A stretch of DNA of 64,000 nt from Melampsora larici-populina 98AG31 (Eukaryota; Basidiomycota; Pucciniomycetes; Pucciniales; Melampsoraceae). The DNA lies in the NCBI RefSeq assembly GCF_000204055.1, contig NW_006768820.1:428869-492868 (forward strand). Direction: 5' to 3'. A model generated the notes under the pieces. That model worked only from the letters and a program-made list of their open reading frames with translations. It ran no database searches and was not told the origin of the DNA. Shown in pieces: positions 37,241-48,032 of this stretch; position 1 is the stretch's first letter; every line of letters starts with the position of its first letter. Both the position numbers and the translations under genes were made by a program.

Positions 37241-37302
37241 CCAAGTCAAACACAAGACCGCCAGCAACATACCATGCCATCTTACCACTGCGCCACCAAA
37301 GA
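37241..37302 (-). repeat. Second tRNA-like SINE head, opposite strand
   Basis: On the minus strand TGGCGCAGTGGTAAG (A-box-like, 37295-37281) is followed about 30 bases later by GTGTTTGACTTGG (B-box-like, 37253-37241). No acceptor stem pairs. It faces the copy at 36981-37075. Confidence 0.4.
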
Positions 37303-37474
37303 ATGAGGTAGCGTGGCTGGACAACTTATTCAATACTGTATAATGGTCAATCTGGCAGGTAAACTGGGTACCTTTCACAGGTGGCGCATGGTCCACCTCT
37401 CAACTTTTGAAACACCTCGATTTCATCCTTTTTGAAAACGACTGTAATTACTGAGAGACTCAGAGTTACTACTA

Positions 37475-37770
37475 TCAGTGCGGCTAAACTTAGGAAAGTC
37501 CCACACTCACGCCTACTCACAAGGCGTTGAGCAAGGGACTTGTGCCAAACTCGCACAAACTCTTTACTCAGGGTTGGAGGCTTTTGCAGGAGAGCACCTC
37601 AAAAGGCCTCTACAGCCTTTTCCTTCAAGCATTGGATCTCTGGACCAAAGAAAAAGATTGTTTGCGGTTCTTTTCCGCACATTGTACATGTTTTTTTTTC
37701 CTGAGGAAGTTGCCCTCCTCCTTTCTTAAAATCATCTCAAAATTTCCAAGAATTTATATGTAGATGTAAC
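37475..37770 (+). repeat. Left arm of a large inverted repeat
   Basis: This 0.3-kb arm matches 38445-38735 in inverted orientation along its whole length. Shared stretches include gggacttgtgccaaactcgc, actcagggttggaggctttt and ttggatctctggaccaaaga. Both arms also read as similar short peptides (KGLYSLFLQALDLWTKEKDC), but no gene was identified. The 0.67-kb interior carries no transposase. Confidence 0.8.
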
Positions 37771-38444
37771 ATGTGTAAGTTGTATGTAGGTAGACTGCGG
37801 TGGAAAAAACATGACAAAACTTGATCACTGCCAAACAAATGTCCTTGACAAGCACGATGAGGAGCAATTGGACAAAGATATGAGGAGCAGTTGGACAAAT
37901 CCAACAAGGTAAAGAGTCATACTACAGTCGCTACGTTCATCCGAGATCTCAGCTGCGGGCAAATGTAAAACTTGATGAATATCATCTAGTTCTGATAATC
38001 TGCAACACGTTGAATCATCCCAAGTGGTTCTCCAAATGCTTAATCACCTCAGTACTACTCAAAAATTATCAACAAATTGAACAGGACCTTCAATCTCATC
38101 TTGATGTTCTTTTCTTTGTTCTACATCCAAATTGACCATCTTTCAGTGAATTTCAGGTTTGATCGACTTCATTTGAATAGTCAGAATTTAATCCACTTCA
38201 ATAGATGGTTTCAAGATGCTTTTGAATTTTCAGCATTTTGGATTTGTATTCTCAGTCATACTAATGGCCATGCTATTTTTCTAGAGCGCTCTATATTGCG
38301 TGTCAAAGACTCAACTTAGAAAGGGTCCTCTGCTCACAGCTGATTGTGAAGTCCAGCTGAGCTTGACTGAAAGTGAATTCTCGGACAAAACTGAAAAAAC
38401 AAGAGTAGCTTAGCACTCGCAGCACTTATATGATAATTTTACAT

Positions 38445-38735
38445 GTTAATTACACCTTGAAGTTTTTGGAAACTTTGAGATGATATTAAGGAAGGAGGGG
38501 AGCAACTTCCTCAAAAAAAAACATGTACAATGTGCGGAAAAGAACTGCGAACAATCTTTTTCTTTGGTCCAGAGATCCAATGTTTGAAGGAAAAGGCTGT
38601 AGAGGCCTTTTAAGGTGCTATCCTGCAAAAGCCTCCAACCCTGAGTAAGGAGTTTATGCGAGTTTGGCACAAGTCCCTCGCTCGACGCCTCGCGAGTAGG
38701 CGCAAGGACTTTGATAAGTTTACAGTGCGGCCTGC
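38445..38735 (-). repeat. Right arm of the large inverted repeat
   Basis: Inverted partner of 37475-37770, with scattered substitutions and small indels. It ends about 35 bases before the stop codon of hydroxylase copy B. Outer ends carry TAAACTTA..AAAGTCC on both arms. A target duplication could not be settled. Confidence 0.8.
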
Positions 38736-38769
38736 TTATTCCGTTATTTCTTCATGTATCAGAGTTGAA

Positions 38770-39902
38770 TTAGGTAAAAGCCGATTTGAAACTACTCTTC
38801 CATTTCGAAATTTTTCCTCGAGCAGGTGGTGAAACCACGGTGGGTCGATCAATTATTGCAATGATTTTAGCCTCAAAACTCATTCTTGTAGATGGCTGGT
38901 TGTGACCTTGAAGCTTGAAGGAGGCGTGGGGAACATTGATTCCGTGCCCATCTTCTTTTGCGCGGTCGTCGTGTTGTAAGAAGACATAAACTTCATCCGC
39001 TTGTTGGTTGCTTAGATAATACCACTCTTGACCCTCTCTATACCTCCATGCCTGAAGTGCACTGTCGCCATTTTTCGGTTCAATGTCCATATTCAAAGCA
39101 TCTTCTTTTACAAGTGAACCCCATTTGCAGATACCAAGATGGTTGTCTTCAACCTGGCGAATTGGCCTCCAGACATTTAGCATAACAACTTGAAGGTCTT
39201 GTCGGTCCCTCAATTTCTTTCCAAAGACATATTCCGCCGCTAAGCCGGCCTTCAAAAACGAATCCCGTATTTGTTTTTTCATGTGTTGAGCCCCTTTCGG
39301 CGACAAGTCAGAGTGAATTGTCACAACTGGTTTGATCGATTCCCGTGAAGTGTGATCTCTAAAAGCCGATGCATAAACCAACGCCTCTTTCGGTTTTATC
39401 CTACGGGGTCAAAATCAATGAGCCTTTTTTGTGTTCAGAGACAGTTTCTTCAAGGATTTCCGTACAAGTCTTTCACAAGTGCAAGTGAATCTGCTGCCAA
39501 GGCAGTTTGGTGCTGCTCAGATAATTCCACAAGATTTTCAATTCCAGCAACATGCCTTTTCGAAACGTAAGTAAATCCATCGGTTTCCAAATCCGGAGTT
39601 TCATCTATACTTCGGAGGTCTCGAAGAGGAACTTGGTAGGTTCTTGAATCAACCGCCAAGGCCTTGTTTGCTTCATCCCATTCATAACAATGAACTTCTC
39701 CTAAAGCTGTTCTCGGGCCTGATAAGCGACAAGGCAAATCAAAATTCGGCTTAGTTTTGACAACAATCAGCCAAAATTCTGGAAAGGCGAATGAACACAA
39801 ACTTTTGAACCCTCGTCTCAAAACACTTCCGGGACCGCAGTTTATAAATGAGCGATAAAAGAGAAAGAAAAAGACCACTTTCTGGAATGACGATGAATAC
39901 AT
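38770..39902 (-). CDS. CmcJ/AsaB/NvfI-like hydroxylase, copy B, intact, 3 exons
   Basis: Exons: 39902-39803, 39718-39466 and 39400-38770; 327 residues. The start MYSSSFQKVVFFFLFYRSF was chosen because it aligns with copies A and C; an ATG six codons upstream is in frame. Recognised by VPLRDLRSIDETPDLETDGF, TIHSDLSPKGAQHM (H147xD149), NVWRPIRQVEDNHLGICKW, EWYYLSNQQADEVYVFLQHD, NVPHASFKL (H276) and STRMSFEAKIIAIID. The layout is that of fungal and bacterial CmcJ/AsaB/NvfI proteins, several of which are non-heme iron/2-oxoglutarate hydroxylases in secondary metabolism; HxD and the later His would bind iron. The hydrophobic N-terminus is unusual for that family and could be a secretion leader or anchor. 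Substrate unknown; no biosynthetic core gene is nearby. Confidence 0.85.
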
Positions 39903-40909
39903 CGAGCCGTTTCTTTTCATCAGAAAATTAATATTTGATGAAAATTAAATGAGATCGTGTAGGGAGGAATTCAACACTGATATTCAAGAGCGTTATGGGA
40001 TGATAGTTTCCATCTTACATCATGAAGTGAGACACCCCACTTCTGTCATAAACCTAGTTATAGTGAGACCATTATGAATCGGCAACTCTATTACAAAAGC
40101 TTCGAGGATGCAAATCCTCGTGAAATACGGCTCTTAGATTCGAGGCTAGAAGAGAAGTGTCTCAGGTTCGTGAAACCATGTCTTCCTCATGAAATCGCGC
40201 TACGCTTGAGTGAAGGAAGCGAAAGACGAGGGTCACGGAAACATGATTACTCCGAGAAATAAAAAAAACAACTTCTTCAAGTCTACAACAATCCTATACG
40301 AGAAATTCAACATAAGTCGAAGCTCATAATCGTACTTTGTTGTCTTGTCTCACAGAGGCTGAAGATTCCAATTCATCAATCACTCCAGCTGTGTTTAATG
40401 AATCCAGCAAGATGTTGCGATAACACTATGACACTATTGACTACTTCAACTTGTAAATAGTTTCACTTTGTTTTTCAACGGATCTTACAGTGATAAAACA
40501 CAAGTCCAATCCTCTTGCAGGGCTCTTTGAACCTTCGCGAGCTCGATGCCCTGGCGCGAGCTCGCGAGGAGGAAGTGGCTGACTGCGGGACTTATTTAAA
40601 TTAGGTGATAAGCTCTGAGATGAGCTAGGTTCTGACTCCTGAGACGATATGAGTCAGGTAAATTCCTTCGGCCAGAAGTCTGACTTCCAGGAATACGTTT
40701 CAACACCCTCACAAAAATGTCGCACGAGAACCAGAGAGTCCTGATGATTTGTACATAAGTATATGGAGTGAAAAAATCAATTGATATTTATTGAGCTTCG
40801 CAAAAATTGAAGCTAGCTACTGATTGCCTTCTAATTTTGGAACAGCCATCAACACGTCATATTCGGAGCTTATGGTCTCAAACGATTCCATTGCCAATGT
40901 GGTTGTATA
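39903..40909. other. Spacer between hydroxylase copies B and C
   Basis: Promoter side of copy B and 3' flank of copy C. Holds the conserved block at 40146-40166. A small GC-rich patch at about 40530-40580 (gcgagctcgatgccctggcg) is present. No gene. Confidence 0.5.
40146..40166 (-). promoter_or_regulatory. Conserved upstream block, hydroxylase copy B
   Basis: ctagaagagaagtgtctcag, identical to the block of copy A, about 245-265 bases before the copy B start. Confidence 0.45.
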
Positions 40910-42070
40910 TTACGGGCTGCCCGGCCGCCCGTGTAATTCTAGTAATTCTAGCTCATCCCAGCTGAACCGGTTTGCAAATGCTGTCATGTGATTGCTTAAC
41001 CTTGAAATTCTTCCTTCAGGCGGTGATGGATCAATAAGGGCGATGATCTTAGCCTCAAAACTCACTCTTGTAGATGGCTTGTCGTGACCTTGAAGCTTGA
41101 AGGAAGCATGGGGAACATTGATTCCGTGTCCATCTTCTTTTGCGCGGTCGTCATGTTGCAAGAAGACATAGACTTCATGAGGTTGCTGATTTTTCAAGTA
41201 ATACCATTCTTGTCCCTCTCTGTACTTCCATGGCTGTAGTGTATTTCCAACATGTGTTGGTATGATGTTTGATTTCAAAGCATCTTCTTCCAAAAGTGAA
41301 CCCCATTTGCAAATACCTAGATGATTGTCTTCAACTGCATGGATTGGCCTCCAGACATTCAGCATAATAACATCTTGACCTGTCTCCAAGTACTTTCCAA
41401 ATCCAACCTCGCTTGGATCCGTTGACTTCAAGAATAGATTCTGTGCCGAATTTTTCATGTATGTAGCCCCGGCCGGTGACATGTCAGAGTGAATTACTGC
41501 AACTGGTCCTCTCGATGCCCATGAGGTCTGACTGTGATCTCTAAAAGTAGCTCCGTAGACGAATGCCGACGTGACTCCCGTCCTAAGCATTCAATATCGA
41601 TGAGTCCCTTTTTGGTGTGTTCAGAGACGAATTCAAAGAATGCTTCCTTACAACTGTTTTACAAGTTTTACGGAATCTACTTCCAAGGCCAGTTGGTGTT
41701 CTTCAGACAATTCTACCAATCTCTCGATTCCTGGAACATGCCTTCCGGCAACGTAAGTAAATCCATCGGATTTCAAATCCGGCCTCTCGTTCATAGTTCG
41801 AAGGTCACGAAGAGGAACTTGATAGAGCTGTGAGCCATCAACTCGATAGGAATTGGTGGATTCATCCGCTAAATAACAACGAACGTTTCCTAAAGCTGTT
41901 TCTGGACCTAATAGACAGAAAAGTGAATCCAAGTTCCGGTCAGTATTGAGAGATTTTTGGACACATGCACACATACGTTCTAACCCTCGTTTTATGATAT
42001 CTTTGCAATTTATAGAAGAATGATAAAGGAGAATGCAAAATATCAGGGTTTGAAACAAGGATGGATACAT
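40910..42070 (-). CDS. CmcJ/AsaB/NvfI-like hydroxylase, copy C, intact, 3 exons
   Basis: Exons: 42070-41977, 41907-41652 and 41582-40910; 340 residues, phases agree and match those of copy B. Motifs: VPLRDLRTMNERPDLKSDGF, AVIHSDMSPAGATYM (H148xD150), NVWRPIHAVEDNHLGICKW, EWYYLKNQQPHEVYVFLQHD, NVPHASFKL and STRVSFEAKIIALID. As in B, the N-terminus is hydrophobic (MYPSLFQTLIFCILLYHSSI). The C-terminal tail after IALID is longer than in B and ends LELLELHGRPGSP. Middle parts of C resemble copy A (KSNIIPT, QSTDPKEV / KSTDPSEV) more than B, suggesting A and C share a more recent ancestor or underwent conversion. Family role as for copy B; no substrate can be inferred. Confidence 0.85.
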
Positions 42071-43847
42071 TTAGATGATTGTTTTTGTTGAGGAAATTAT
42101 TTTTTGACAAAAAAACAAGTCATGATCAATTTTTCACCAAATATCCATCAAAGCTATACATAGGATAATAGCATCATGAAATGAAACTTCCCCTGAGCTT
42201 CTGTCACAAAATCATACTGAGACATCAATTCTCAGTCGGTAATTCTATTTTGAAAGCTGCGAGAATGTAAGATCTGTTTGGTGAAGTTCGGCTCTGAGAT
42301 TTGGCACTAGAAGAGAAGTGCCTGGTCTGATCCGCATAATTGTTTCTTCCTGAACAAAATCGCGCTTCGCCTGGATGGAGAAATGTGAAGAGAAATGTGA
42401 CGCAAGGTGATGATGATGCTGAAAAAGAAGAGCAATCAATCAAGCACATTTGCTACCCATCTCACAAGTGCTGACAAGTCGAATTGACCACCAGTCACAT
42501 TTTGACAATCTCCAACATAATGACATGAGCTTATAATAAAATTATGCACTCGTTTGCATTTGAAACTCTCTTCATTAATCATTTACCTATGTCAAGCTCT
42601 GATTCGAGCTGGATTATGTGAATCCCACAGGTGAACATCAGAAGTCAAAAAATACATATTGGTCATCCTTTTCGCAAATCCAAAAAAAATCTACGTCTAA
42701 TTTTCTGTTTTATTACCACGTTTTTTTGCCCACTAATCGTTATCTTATACAGCCTGGTAGTTCAGATATTCATCCATGAAGCCATCTCTCAGGAATGACC
42801 TTCAAAATCTTGATGTATATAACGATATTGCATAACAAAAGAATGCAGTGTGTATCAAGCATGAAAGAATGGATAAATTGTATATCTAAGTAAGTTGCCA
42901 CTCAGGGATTACATTCATACCACATGACCTCAAAAGATTGGTATGTCTATGCGTGAATTGGAATTGAAAATCAGTCTAATCAACAAAAACCCATATGAAA
43001 ATTGCATTGGCTGTAAGATTGTAGAAATCTGTACAGAACTCACAAGTCCAAGGCTAAAGATGATTGTAAAATGGCATATTAAAAAGAGACAAAGAAATAT
43101 TTATGATGAGATGATGAATATAGCTTGGATGACCTGGTTTCAACCAATTTTCAAAACTGTAAAGTTTCTTGATAAACTCTCTTTTATCAAAGCGTACCAA
43201 GTTAGTCTCTACTGGCTTGATTACCCATATCGGTCCCTCCTTATTTTCGAAAAAAGTGCATTTTAGCATAATTGCATATAACACTAAATATACTGTACAA
43301 CAGATATGACTAGTAATCCTTAGAAGCAACTGCCATCCGTTCAAAGAAAAGTGAGTTGTTGACTACAGAACACATGCAAAGTTCTTTCTTCTTGAGATAT
43401 TACTTTTTTGAATGTGTCATAAACAAATATCCACCATGTTGAAAGGTTAAAAAAATATTGACTGGATACTCAGAGAAAGTTTTGTGATACATTCATGATA
43501 TAGGAGTAATTGTGCAGGTTGTCTTGGAGCCCATTATAGCCCAAATGACTTGAAGGCCTTTGAACCCTAGCAGGATTGAACAAATTCATAACTTAACACT
43601 TTTGATTGAGATTGTCTTGGAGGACTGTTTGTTCATGACATAGCATGAAGTCTTCCAGCCCCAAGAGGGATTGAGCAACTTGCAAAATTGTCTTGCAGGC
43701 CTGTTGGTCAATGGTGTAGTGTGGAGTCCTCCACACCCTAGAGGGATTCAACAACTTGTTGGGTGAAATCTGAGAGGGTAAATCACAATGCATCCTAAGT
43801 GAACATTTCACTTGCTTTGTGGCCACTTTCTTTGGTTAGTCTGGGTC
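42071..43847. other. Upstream flank of copy C and gene-free spacer
   Basis: Contains the conserved block at 42307-42325. Beyond it, frames at 42943-43344 are open on both strands but match nothing I recognise. Confidence 0.45.
42307..42325 (-). promoter_or_regulatory. Conserved upstream block, hydroxylase copy C
   Basis: ctagaagagaagtgcctgg, about 240-255 bases before the copy C start. It differs by one base plus a short gap from the blocks of A and B. Confidence 0.45.
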
Positions 43848-44640
43848 CTAGTAAGAATTATTGTGTAAAGTACACTTGGTTTTAAGAGTAAATTTTGCAA
43901 GAAATGCAAAAACTTGAGGGGTGTCAAGCATTTTGTTAGTGTTATTCCAGTTTGCTTTTGTACCTTCTTCATTGACACATGATCTCATTTGTTTTTGTGC
44001 TTTTGAGTAGTATCTGCAATAAAGCAAGAAATTGTTAGTGTTTTCAATTAATCCACAGTGTTTAAAATTACATGACAGAGATTTTGTTAGATTTCTATTT
44101 GCTAGGTGATTGTCAAGTGTTCTGATCCCTGCTTGCAATTGTAAGATGGCCACTGCACTGCCTTCTCAATTTTGGCAAATCCTTTTGCAATGAGCTTGGG
44201 GTTTGTTGAAAAAGATTTGGTACCTGGCTCAAAAGGGAAGGACCTAAGATTCAAATTGTCTTTTATGCATTTTTTCAGACTTCCTAAACTTGTTTGTAAA
44301 ATCATTGTTGAGTATTGTTCTTTTGCTGCATTTCCTGATATCTAATTGGCAAGTTCATTCAGTTCTATACCCTTGTTCCCTGGCATCAAGGTATGTTTGT
44401 GTTTTCCAGCAGTTTCCAAAGTTGGGTATGTATCTAAATTTGGATGTGTTGACCTGTAATTGCTTTGGGTATACTGTGAATCAGTTGTAATACACTTTCA
44501 TTATCACTGAAAATGGCAAGGTTATTAGGCATTGGTCTGGTTTGTTTTAAAACATAATCTGCTAATTTGTCTGCTAGCTGTGAGTCGTCAGCAACTGTTT
44601 GGCTGACTCTTCAATAAAAGATGAAGTGCAGACAACAATA
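43848..44640 (-). mobile_element. LINE ORF2 fragment: RNase H and C-terminal zinc-binding region
   Basis: On the minus strand the order is LADYVLKQTRP, then LAIFSDNESVLQLIHSIPKA (RNase H active-site strand) and LMPGNKGIELNELAN (counterpart of WVPGHxGIxGNExAD). After stops come GIRTLDNHLANRNLTKSLSC and FKHCGLIENTNNFLLYCRYY, the zf-RVT-like tail of non-LTR retrotransposons. Several stops interrupt it. The 5' portion (endonuclease, reverse transcriptase) is not attached on this strand. Confidence 0.7.
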
Positions 44641-45654
44641 AAGTCTTCACTTGGTACACTCTTGTGAAGACTACAGTTAGTTGTCCTCTGATAAGAGGAT
44701 TTGGTGCCAGTGAGATGGCTGAGCTGTCCTTCTTGGATCTGGCTCTGAGCTCTGGTTCTTACAACTCTGGAGCCTTCAGTACTTTATACTCTGAAGGATC
44801 AGAGATACCGCAGGGGTACTTTATACTCTGTAATAGAGGAACCCAGTTATAAATTCCAAACTTGACCCTGTAGCCACTGCTCCCACTAGTTAAGGACACC
44901 ACTTGAGGTTCTATAATGACCTGAACAATAAATAACTAAGAAGATCAAGCTACAAAAGTATCACTTTACTCAATATTCTTGGTGAAGAATCAAGTAAGTT
45001 GTGACACCCCTGTGCCAGTAACACACCACACCACAGCAGGCATGTTTTTTGGTGTGTTGCTCCGCAACACACAACAACACCCAGCAGTAGACGCTGTGTT
45101 GCAGTAAGTACAGCAACAACCAAAGGTAAGCTTGGGTTGCACTGTGCCATGACTGCTGTGCAATGCAACAGGCACAACAGTGCCAAAAAACACTAAATTT
45201 ACATTTTTTGGGGCAGTGAGACAACAAATGTTGTTGTGGCCAAAAAAACTATTGATTTGATGCATCTTGTTGCGCTGCGGGTCAGGCCGCAACCTTGAAG
45301 GCTTGGGCAAACCTACTAGATTTTCACCAGGAACAAACTCAAAAGTGGTAGACCTGATTTGGTTTAGCTGGAATTTATTAGAAAAGATTATGAGCTGAAG
45401 GGTACTGAAAGACAATGTGGCATCACTAGCCCAGCTTCTGGTAGCTTCTTTCCTAAACCTCACTCTTACCCCACCCATCTCTTTCCATGTGTCACTGAAA
45501 CTAACCAAGATTGATGTTTTGCTTTTCTATAGTAAAATTCAAACAAAACTAGCTCTCAACCCACCAGTATACCTGACAAACAAAATGATAAAAAATTTAC
45601 TATCAAACATTTCATGTATCATTCCTTAAGTAGGCTCAAGTACAATGCAAAACA
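44641..45654. other. Spacer with a perfect hairpin
   Basis: At 45052-45072 GTGTGTTGC-TCC-GCAACACAC forms a perfect 9-bp stem with a 3-base loop, in a stretch rich in acaacac/gttgc words (45040-45200). The long minus-strand frame over 45508-44990 has no ATG start and no similarity, and I do not call it. Confidence 0.5.
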
Positions 45655-46200
45655 GTAAAGAACAACCTTTGAAAACACAAGTCCTGGTGGGATAAAGAAA
45701 AGCATGATCCAATCCTCAAGAACTATTATAGAGCCAGAAGGTGGATGATTTGAACACCTACCTCAAGCACACATGTGTTTTGACAAGTGGTAAAATTTTT
45801 TCAAAGCCCAAGTCCTCCAAACAAAAGTCTCCCATTCACAAACAATCCTAGCCAGTAGCTAACTTTCAAAGCATACAAGTACACCAAACCAACATCCTCA
45901 GATGAAGTTGCACCACTAATCAATTCAGACAGTTCCACTTCAACCAAAATTACCAAACCACCAAAAGGAACACACCAATACCCAAAGCTCAAAACCAAGG
46001 AAATCAATGCTAAATATACCTGCCATAGAAGATGACCTATGCAACCTATTTGATGCTTCTTTTGAATTAGGTCACTTCCCAGACAACTGGAGGAAGGCAA
46101 TAGCAAGTATCATCAGCAGTAGAGCCAGAAAACACTCCTATTCCAATCCAAATGCCTACAGACCCATTTGCTTACAACTTTGCCCCTTGGTGAGATGAGG
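45655..46200 (+). mobile_element. LINE ORF2 fragment: linker and start of reverse transcriptase
   Basis: Plus-strand pieces read SWWDKEKHDPILKNYYRARR (the region between endonuclease and RT), then after stops LCNLFDASFELGHFPDNWRK and NPNAYRPICLQLCPL. This is the RT entry motif (G.FP..W..A.....K.......YRPI.L) of LINE elements. The frame is broken and the catalytic FADD box is absent. Orientation is opposite to the LINE pieces on either side. Confidence 0.75.
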
Positions 46201-46793
46201 TTGAAATCTTGAGAGCCTAGCGGAGCCATTAGTTTCTTGGCTTGCAAGTATGTTTTTGAGTAGGAAGGAGGGTTCAAGTAGTTATGGTGTTGGATTACAA
46301 AATCCAAGGTAAATATGTTGGCGGTGACAGTTCTTGGACAGCAAGTATTGTAAATTCCATTGTGGCGAGTGCTTGGGTGATAGAGATAATTACAACAATT
46401 GATCAAAAATGTTGAAGTTGTTTAAAGGCTGGTTGATGAGTGATTCTTTGTCAGGTATAGAGGTGCTGTCTTGGAAATCAATGATTGGTGGTAAGGGGTG
46501 GCTGTTGGGTGTTTGAATGTTTGTATTATGACTCATTTTCAGCATCTCCTTGAAGAGTTATTCAAAATCTTGTTTTGCAGAGTGGGCAATGAAGGCTTTT
46601 GAGACAGTGGGTGTATTTTGGTAGGAACCTATCTATGTTATCCTTTGATCTTTATCTGTCAAAACTGACATATCACGCACAATTTTGGTCAACTTCATTG
46701 TTGGCACAGACTTTAGTGTTATGAGGGTCACCACAATTAGAGCAGTGAACAATGTTTTTGCATGCAGAGTGTGTATGATAAAGATCTAGACAG
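46201..46793. other. Spacer with a solo MITE end
   Basis: At 46304-46326 ccaaggtaaatatgttggcggtg equals the terminal repeat of the CACTA-like MITEs at 27.5 and 28.7 kb. The matching opposite end is not present nearby, so it is a truncated copy. The minus-strand DNA at 46600-46793 continues the LINE ORF1 zinc-knuckle region. Confidence 0.55.
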
Positions 46794-47881
46794 TTAAAAA
46801 CACATTGTTGGTCCTTGTTCATAGTGTTTGCCGTTTATTCTATTATAATCAATGTAGAGTCCTCCTTCTTCAAGCTTGTATGATAATTCTTTATCTAGTA
46901 TGTTCATAATGATAGTACTATGCATCTTTTTCGTGTCCTTTGGGTTTCTAATCCATTTTGCAGAGTGAAGAACTTTACGTGGAATATCATTTTGTTGACT
47001 GATTTTGTCAAGGAATTCAGATTTCTCTACTTCAAATTCAGTTGGTACAAAGTTGAACAATACCGGGTATCTGATTTGGGTGATTTCAAGATCTTTATGT
47101 GCCAGTTTTGTCCATTTGTGTTTGTTTTCAACTAACCAGGTCTTCATCAATCTATTGTCCATATCAATGGTTATATCTCCCGACTTAAGTACTGTTGCGC
47201 CGCGAATTTTGACCGGGGTATCATTAACTTTTGCATTTATTGAGGACAGGGCGTTATTGATTTGTTGAACTATTTCCTTGCTGGTCATGTCTTTGAAAGG
47301 TTCTTTTCTCGGGATTTTATGGATGATCAGTGTGACTGATTCGAATCTGTCGATCTCGCCATTTCTTGGTGCTGGTCTCGGTGATGATCGAAGCGAAGCT
47401 TGTTGGTTTGGTTTGGGATACGGATTCACCCGAGCTTGGGGTTTGGCTGAAAGAGGCTGGTTGTTGGTCGGGGGTTGTTGGTGAGAATCTTTGAGTCGAT
47501 CAGCTTTGAGGCTCTTGATTTCTTCCCTGAGTTCTTGAATTGCCTCCATGCACATTGACATCATCGTGATCATGCTCTGAATGAGCGCATCATTGGACCT
47601 GCTTTGGTTCGTAGACCAAGTGGTAAGAGTGTCCGTCATTTCGTCAATGTCCATGATAGCTTGGTTTTTTTTCGGGGTTTTCGGAGGAGGGTCGGGGGGG
47701 TTTTCAGATACCGAACGAAGAAAAAGGTGAGTTGATGACAAAAGAGATGAGGATTGGCAGCATTCGCCCCCTCAGACTCCAGAGGTGCACTGGCCTTGAT
47801 CGACCCCGACTGAACTCGGGGTCCTCCAGACTGTGACCCGACTAAGCGTGGGTGCGCTGACCCTGGCGGGCTACCCGTCAC
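46640..47881 (-). mobile_element. LINE ORF1 (gag-like, zinc knuckles), frameshifted
   Basis: An open frame from ATG at 47654 to 46794 (286 codons) encodes a coiled-coil-prone N-terminus (EAIQELREEIKSLKADRL), a Pro/Ser/Arg-rich linker, and a gag-like domain ending GLYIDYNRINGKHYEQGPTM CF. A stop follows at once. With one fewer T in the run at 46792-46797 the frame continues into two zinc knuckles (CFNCLDLYHTHSAC, CX2CX4HX4C, then CSNCGDPHNTKVC) and a stop near 46660. So ORF1 was functional before a one-base insertion (or there is a sequence error in a T run). The GC-rich 5' part at 47741-47881 is probably the element's 5' end. ORF2 is missing downstream on this strand. Confidence 0.8.
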
Positions 47882-48032
47882 ATGTGCAGCGCTACAGAGA
47901 TTGTCACACAGTCACATGACTTGGAAATTTTCAAACCATTCACCAAAGTTTTCGAATTCGACTTTGATTTTTTTGGCAAGATTTGAAAGAAAGCGTGATT
48001 AGAAACCAATTCAAACACTGAAAACTTAAGAA

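Noticed and set aside
44990..45508. 172-codon minus-strand frame with many Cys and aromatic residues
   Set aside because: It has no ATG start, its Cys come from a low-complexity acaaca/gttgc stretch, and it matches nothing.
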